From positions 374,963,331 through 375,027,330 of the forward strand of contig CM042688.1 in assembly GCA_023614405.1 (NCBI GenBank): a DNA stretch of 64,000 bases, given 5' to 3'. Shown piece by piece: positions 59,406 through 64,000 of this stretch (the stretch's first letter is position 1; every line of letters begins with the position of its first letter). This DNA comes from Avena insularis (taxonomy: Eukaryota; Streptophyta; Magnoliopsida; Poales; Poaceae). The notes under the pieces are model-generated. The model had not been told where the DNA came from and did no database searches. It saw only the letters and a program-made list of their open reading frames with translations. Position numbers and translations under genes: made by a program.

Positions 59406-60400
59406 CTATGGCTCCGGCGCAGCAAGGATAGGAGCAGATGAGAGTACTTTCTTCAAGTCTTGTAGTGTGGCTTCAGCTTCGTCGGTCCACACAAAATCCT
59501 TGGTCTTTTTCAGGAGTTTGTATAATGGTGCGGCTCTTTCACCGAGGCGGCTTACAAACTGAATGACTACAGCAATGCAACCAGTTAGTCTTTGTACGTC
59601 CTTCAGGCGACTTGGCCTAGAAATATTAAATATAGCCTTGATTTTGTCTCGGTTCACCTCTATGCCTCTTTGAGACACGATGAAACCTAACAATTTTCCA
59701 GCTGGAATTCGAAAGAAGCATTTCTTCGGATTAGGCATTATGTTGTATTTTCGTAGATTGGCGAACGTTTCCTCCAAGTCGGAAATCAATGTTTCCTTCT
59801 TTTTGGACATCATCGCAATATCATCCACATATGCATGTACATTGCATCCGATTTGGTCATGAAGGCAACGCTGCATTGTGCGTTGTTACGTAGCTCCTGC
59901 GTTCTTCAGCCCAAAGGGCATCGTAACAAAATAGAAGGTTCCGAAGGGGATTATGAATGAAGTTTTGACTTTGTCAGATTCCTTCATCCCGATTTGGTGA
60001 TAACCGAATATGCGTCGAGAAAACAGAGGAGTTCCGAGCCTGCCGTAGAATCGATAACTTGATCAATCCTAGGTAGAGCGAACGGATCTTCGGGACAAGC
60101 CTTGTTCAAGGCGGTATAATCAACACACATCCTTAAATCAGTGGTGTCCTTTTTAGGGACCATTACAGGATTGGCCGACCACTCAGTGTGGATGACCTCT
60201 TCTATGAATCCGGCTAACTCGAGCCGTGTTAGTTCCTTAGCTATTGCCTTATGCTTTTCATTGCCAAAACATCGTAAGGACTGTTTGACGGGTTTAGCGT
60301 TTGGGTTTACTTTTTAAGAGTGCTCAGCAAGTTCCCTAGGTACTCCGGTCATGTCAGATGGCTGCCATGCGAAGATATCTTGATTTGCTTTGAGGAACTT
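59406..60400 (-). pseudogene. reverse transcriptase of copy 1c
   Basis: This runs from MTGVPRELAEH near 60355, through WSANPVMVPKKDTTDL (uninterrupted at the site where Tat-1 has the Copia insertion) and VDYTALNKACPEDP, to AYVDDIAMMS (YVDD at plus positions 59820-59831). The thumb follows, ending at a stop near 59406. Stops and a frameshift lie between 60020 and 59880. Confidence 0.85.
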
Positions 60401-60442
60401 GACGAGCGCACTTTCCTGTGCGCTATCTAGGCCTACACCTAT

Positions 60443-61254
60443 CTAGGTCACCTTGGAGGTATTGTCATCCTTCAACAGCGTCTTCTTCGTCTCTTCTGAT
60501 GCCTTGAACTCCGGATTCAGCTTTGTCACCTCCTTCTTCGTTGCAGGCATATCAGATGGATCTATGCTCTTCTTGATCTCCTGGTACTCCTGGGCGTGCA
60601 ACACGACTTCAGCAAAGGCGGCATTTCCATCCTCGTACTCTCGCGCTTTCTTCGGGTCTCCCCTGATGGTGATCACACTGTTGGGACCTGGAATTTTCAT
60701 CATATTGTAAATGTAACACGGACGAGCCATAAAATCCAAGTAAGCCGGACGTCTGAATATAGTGTGGTACACGCTCTTGAACGGGACCACTTCGAAGGAA
60801 AGTGCCTCCGCCTGATAGTTCTTTGGAGTTCCAAAGGTAACATCCAAAGTGATTTCTCCCAGGGAATTTGCTTGTCTTCCTAGGACAACCCCGTGAAAGA
60901 TCACAGAGCTGGGGCTCAGTTGGGTCTCCGAGATCTTCATCCGACGTAGCATTTCGACATATAGAATATTAATACTGCTACCACCGTCCATGAGAGTCTT
61001 GGAGAAACCATAACCGTCATTAAGTGGATTGACAATTAAGGCGTATTTTCCTTGCATGTGTAGTTTAGGCGGATGATCAGCACGGTCAAAAGTGATTGCC
61101 ACTTTCAACCAGTCCAAGAATTGTGGGACAGCTGGAACTATTGCGTTGAGCTCATGTAGAACTACTTTCTTGACCTTTGCTGGTTGAGATCCGAGGACGG
61201 TGAGATAAGTGTCTTTCTTGGTCGGAAAATTTTTCTTCCCTTCCGCCTCCGGTA
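60443..61254 (-). pseudogene. protease region of copy 1c
   Basis: A frame open from 61117 to 60443 (224 codons) contains MDGGSSINILYVEML, then FGTPKNY and LDFMARPCYIYN. It is the best preserved protease stretch of this family in the window. The part before it (KDTYLTVLGSQ, about 61225-61190) joins directly to the gag core because of the gag deletion. Confidence 0.8.
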
Positions 61255-63819
61255 CGTGCCTTCGAAATACCGAAAGAACACACTCTACATGTCATACCAG
61301 TTGTGGATGGTGTTCTCTAGAAGTTCATTGAGCCATGATCGTGCCATCTTCCACAACATAAGTGGGATATATCGGGCTGCGACCAGGTTGTTTCTGCCTT
61401 TGGCGATGCATCAAGCTTGGAAGAAATCCTGGAGCCAAGTATCTGGCCGAGCTATACCATCGTAGGCTTGAATATGTCTTGATGTAGCAAATCCTTCCGG
61501 GAATCTTGTAGCTCTTATGCGTGGTCCAAAGCACATTGGGCCCACGTATATGTCATCATTTTCATAGCGCCACCCTTCTATATTGGAGTTTATCCTGTGC
61601 CTTGCGTCATTTGGGGATAGGGATCGTCTTGAGTGAAGGCTATGGCTGCGGTGCCTTGGAGCCGGACTTCGGCTTCTGCCACCACCTCCTCCACCACGAC
61701 GCCCTCCTTGGCCTCCTTGGGAGCCATTGTGATGGCTACTTGGCAGAGAGGGTGGAGCAGCTGGGTTATTTTCGGCTGATCGCTGGCCTCCATCCGGAGC
61801 ATCATTATTCTGGTTCCGGGGAGGGTCTTCATTGTGACAAGCCCCTTGCCGGCTTGTCTCGGCACAGTGTCCGTTGTTTCCTCGCCCGTCAGCCAGACGG
61901 CTTGCGTGTCTAGGAGGTGGAATTCTTTGTCGATCCTCCTCCCGACCTTTCTCTTTATCTTCTTCCTGGCAGTCCTTCGACTCTCGCCGGGGACGATTCC
62001 CCGGATTCAGTGCAGCAATTGCCTCTTGCTCCGCAACTAGGTTAACGTTACGCCAGTCACGAGAAGCTTTGTGGTGCTATCTTGAAGATCCGGTTCTTGA
62101 GTGGTTGTCTTCCTGACGGTCGGAGCGATGTTGCTGTTCCGGAACATGTTGGGGTCTTACGTTAGCCCATGCCCGATCTGTGCAACATTGGTCGGAATTT
62201 GAGACCAATTTTTGACTTCCGGACAGGGCGACCTTTTGCTGCTCCAGTCCTTTGTTGAGTAGTTTGATTCCCAACTGGGTCTGCTTCGGGCCTGGATTAG
62301 CCGATAGGATTTCTCGAGCCGCAACGGTGTTCTATACTGGCGTTGGATACACCCAATCCTCATTGCTGTCGCGTCGAGGCATCCCAAGTTCTCCTCCGAA
62401 AAGGACTTTGTGAATTTGTGGGAATTGGTTGTGATCAGTACGACGTTTCCTGGTCTTCTGGTGTTGCCTGGAGTTGTATTTCTCCGCAGATGCCATGCGT
62501 TTATTTTCCTCCTCAATGTTTTTTACTTCATCGAGGAGTACTTGATGACGCGCTTCTAGGGCTTGTGCCCTCTCGTCCAGCTCTTCAGCAGTAAGTTCTG
62601 CAGCTAGGGGAATAGGTGTGGTTAATGCAACATCGATAAGTTTACGTGCACCTTCAGTGATCACGTGTCCATCCATCGACTCTTCTTTGGGCTCGTCTAG
62701 GATAAGCGCTCCATCCGAGTCTTCCTCGTATTCCTCAGCAATCACCTCCTCTGCCGGAGGATCTTTCGCCGGGGTCTTGTTCTTCTTCTTTCCCTTCTTG
62801 GCAGCGTCGGTATCAAAGACAGCTTTGGGTCCGTTTCCCAGAGTCAAGCTATGATTGCTACTTTCAAACATCTGGACCTCGGGTTTATCTCCGATTTCCA
62901 TGTTATCCTACGTTTTTGGAGAATTTTCCCCTGATCCTTCATCCATGGCTTCTTCTTTCTCTGCAGCATTGGAGTTATACTCCTCCTCATATTCTGCGGA
63001 GAACATTCAGAAATCTGCTGACGTCATCGACTCATCCGAGGATGCGGATACATCGGCGTTTGTTCTGATTGCCTCCAGCACAGAGTCGGTGTTGTCTCCA
63101 GAATCGGCAGAGCCGGATCCGGATCCCACATATTCGATAAAGTGCGATGTGCCCCTCCTGAGATAACTGCGCTCTTCATAGTAGGCTTTGTCGAAACATT
63201 TGATGGTCTTGAGGATTTCATCTACGCCTGAGTTTTGCATTATCATACGCCTCAGTGTGTATCTCAGGAAAGGCCTGTCCGTTCCGATGTCGTCAGAGCC
63301 AGAACCAGCATTGTTGTTGTGTTCCTCCTGGATTTTGACTTCAGCGGGTGAGTCGATCTGGGATTCAATCTCTACAGGGAGATCCACTCCAGATCCAACT
63401 TGGACTGTCAAGTCTGCTTTAGGCTCGGATTTCTCTACTGTCTCCGCGATTAGTGCGGGCTGGGCGGGATTAGGGTTTTCTGAGATCCGGAACTCTGCCC
63501 CCTCCGCAGATAAAGGGGATCTAGAGATTTCTTCTTCCTCTATCATCACCGCTAGGGAGGGTCGGACAGGTTCAGCAAAACCGATGTAAACGTCGATCTC
63601 GCCAAAAGACATGATGGTGTAGGCAGTCACAGCCTCCCTAGCCAGAATCCAGGTCTCGTCGAGAACGATGAGAGGGACGTCGCTGGCATAGAGGATGCGA
63701 TCGACGGCGATGGTCTCGCCGATTCCGATTCTTGCAGATTCCACGCGGAACGCAGATCCGAAGCTCACTTGCCCCACGGTGGGCGCCAACTGTCATCGGA
63801 TTGATGACAAGTACGCCAT
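61255..63819 (-). pseudogene. gag: gag of copy 1c with a large internal deletion
   Basis: The amino-terminal part is open from 63789 to 63007 (MAPTVGQVSFGSAF ... ESMTSADF, about 260 residues). The next stretch is 62901-62332 (lysine block KKGKKKNKTPAKD and ELDERAQALEARH coiled coil). A gag core follows at about 61530-61260. The core is then cut after FEGTYRR and fused to the protease linker, so the second half of the core, the Gly/Arg-rich stretch and the Cys/His knuckle are absent. From the putative ATG at 63819 the frame meets TGA before the LTR ends. Confidence 0.8.
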
Positions 63820-64000
63820 GAGGGGGTCCTCGAGGCGTGCGTAAGAGAGGGGTGTGAGACGTACAGTGTTGTGGGATGGTGAGCACACAAGTTTACCCAG
63901 GTTTGAATCCGCCGGCTTTGGACGGATCCTACTCCTGCTAGCAATCTAGTAATACGGCAGAGCCGAAATATGGGTTACAAGGGTTCGCCTGTGCGAGTTG
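63791..64000 (-). repeat. 5' LTR of copy 1c, partial
   Basis: The terminal roughly 210 bases of a Tat-1 family LTR on -, ending at 63791 next to a TTGGCGCCCACCGTGGGG primer site (63773-63789). The rest lies beyond the window. Confidence 0.88.

Larger units (their letters stand above)
54239..64000 (-). mobile_element. copy 1c: Tat-1 family element, 3' end missing
   Basis: On - the order from the right edge is 5' LTR (63791 onwards, running off the window), primer site, gag, protease, reverse transcriptase, two RNase H domains and integrase, then the antisense gene on +. The 3' LTR and the first part of the antisense gene are lost at the join with the Athila-like piece. Nucleotide similarity to Tat-1 is high throughout. 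It carries its own lesions, including a deletion of about 685 bp in gag. Confidence 0.92.

Noticed and set aside
1..64000. Prokaryotic-type systems, CRISPR arrays, tRNA or rRNA genes
   Set aside because: No evenly spaced short palindromic repeats and no rRNA or complete tRNA sequence were seen; the primer binding sites only match tRNA 3' ends.

Overview
The window looks like intergenic DNA from a large grass genome, most likely Triticeae (wheat, Aegilops, barley, rye and relatives). It is almost entirely nested transposable elements: Ty3/gypsy Tat-lineage, Athila-like and chromovirus elements, an Angela/BARE-like Copia element, and one CACTA DNA transposon end. There is no convincing host gene, tRNA or rRNA. 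Almost every coding region is broken by stops, frameshifts, insertions or deletions. The organism call rests on element types and LTR style, not on a database search.

Layout from left to right. Positions 1-3174 are unassigned flank with a 4-copy repeat of about 138 bp, a tandem duplication of about 376 bp and one possible exon. Positions 3180-24091 hold a complete but dead Tat-lineage element (Tat-1): two 520-bp LTRs, target duplication ACGCC, gag-pol on +, and a spliced antisense gene on -. Its reverse transcriptase is split by a complete Copia element (8059-16368, target duplication AAAAG). Positions 24097-25283 are the subterminal region and end of a CACTA transposon, which abuts a minisatellite of 39- and 46-bp units (25284-28124). 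Next come the 3' end of a second Tat family on - (copy A, 28125-32406), a truncated chromovirus on - with an LTR of about 3.9 kb (32407-37412), and a 3' end of the same second Tat family on + (copy B, 37413-39145).

Positions 39146-42069 and 50648-50979 are the two halves of an antisense-type gene from a further Tat element, split by Tat-4 (42070-50647, target duplication GGCCA). Tat-4 itself contains a truncated Athila-like element (45704-49236) and the 5' end of another Tat-1 family copy (1b, 49237-50259, -). A second truncated Athila-like element (50980-54238, -) follows. The window ends in a nearly full-length Tat-1 family copy on - (1c, 54239-64000), whose 5' LTR runs off the edge.

The most informative recurring theme is the accessory gene of the Tat elements. 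It sits between pol and the 3' LTR, runs opposite to gag-pol, and starts with a domain resembling the Pfam 'putative gypsy type transposon' (Transposase_28) family. The window has five copies or fragments (19902-23086, 29694-32406, 37413-38600, 39146-42069 with 50648-50979, and 54239-56654). Tat-1 and copy 1c share the same five-intron splice pattern in the comparable part, and three copies have a TATA-like box upstream. A second recurring feature is that gag appears to start inside the 5' LTR and to be translated through the primer binding site.
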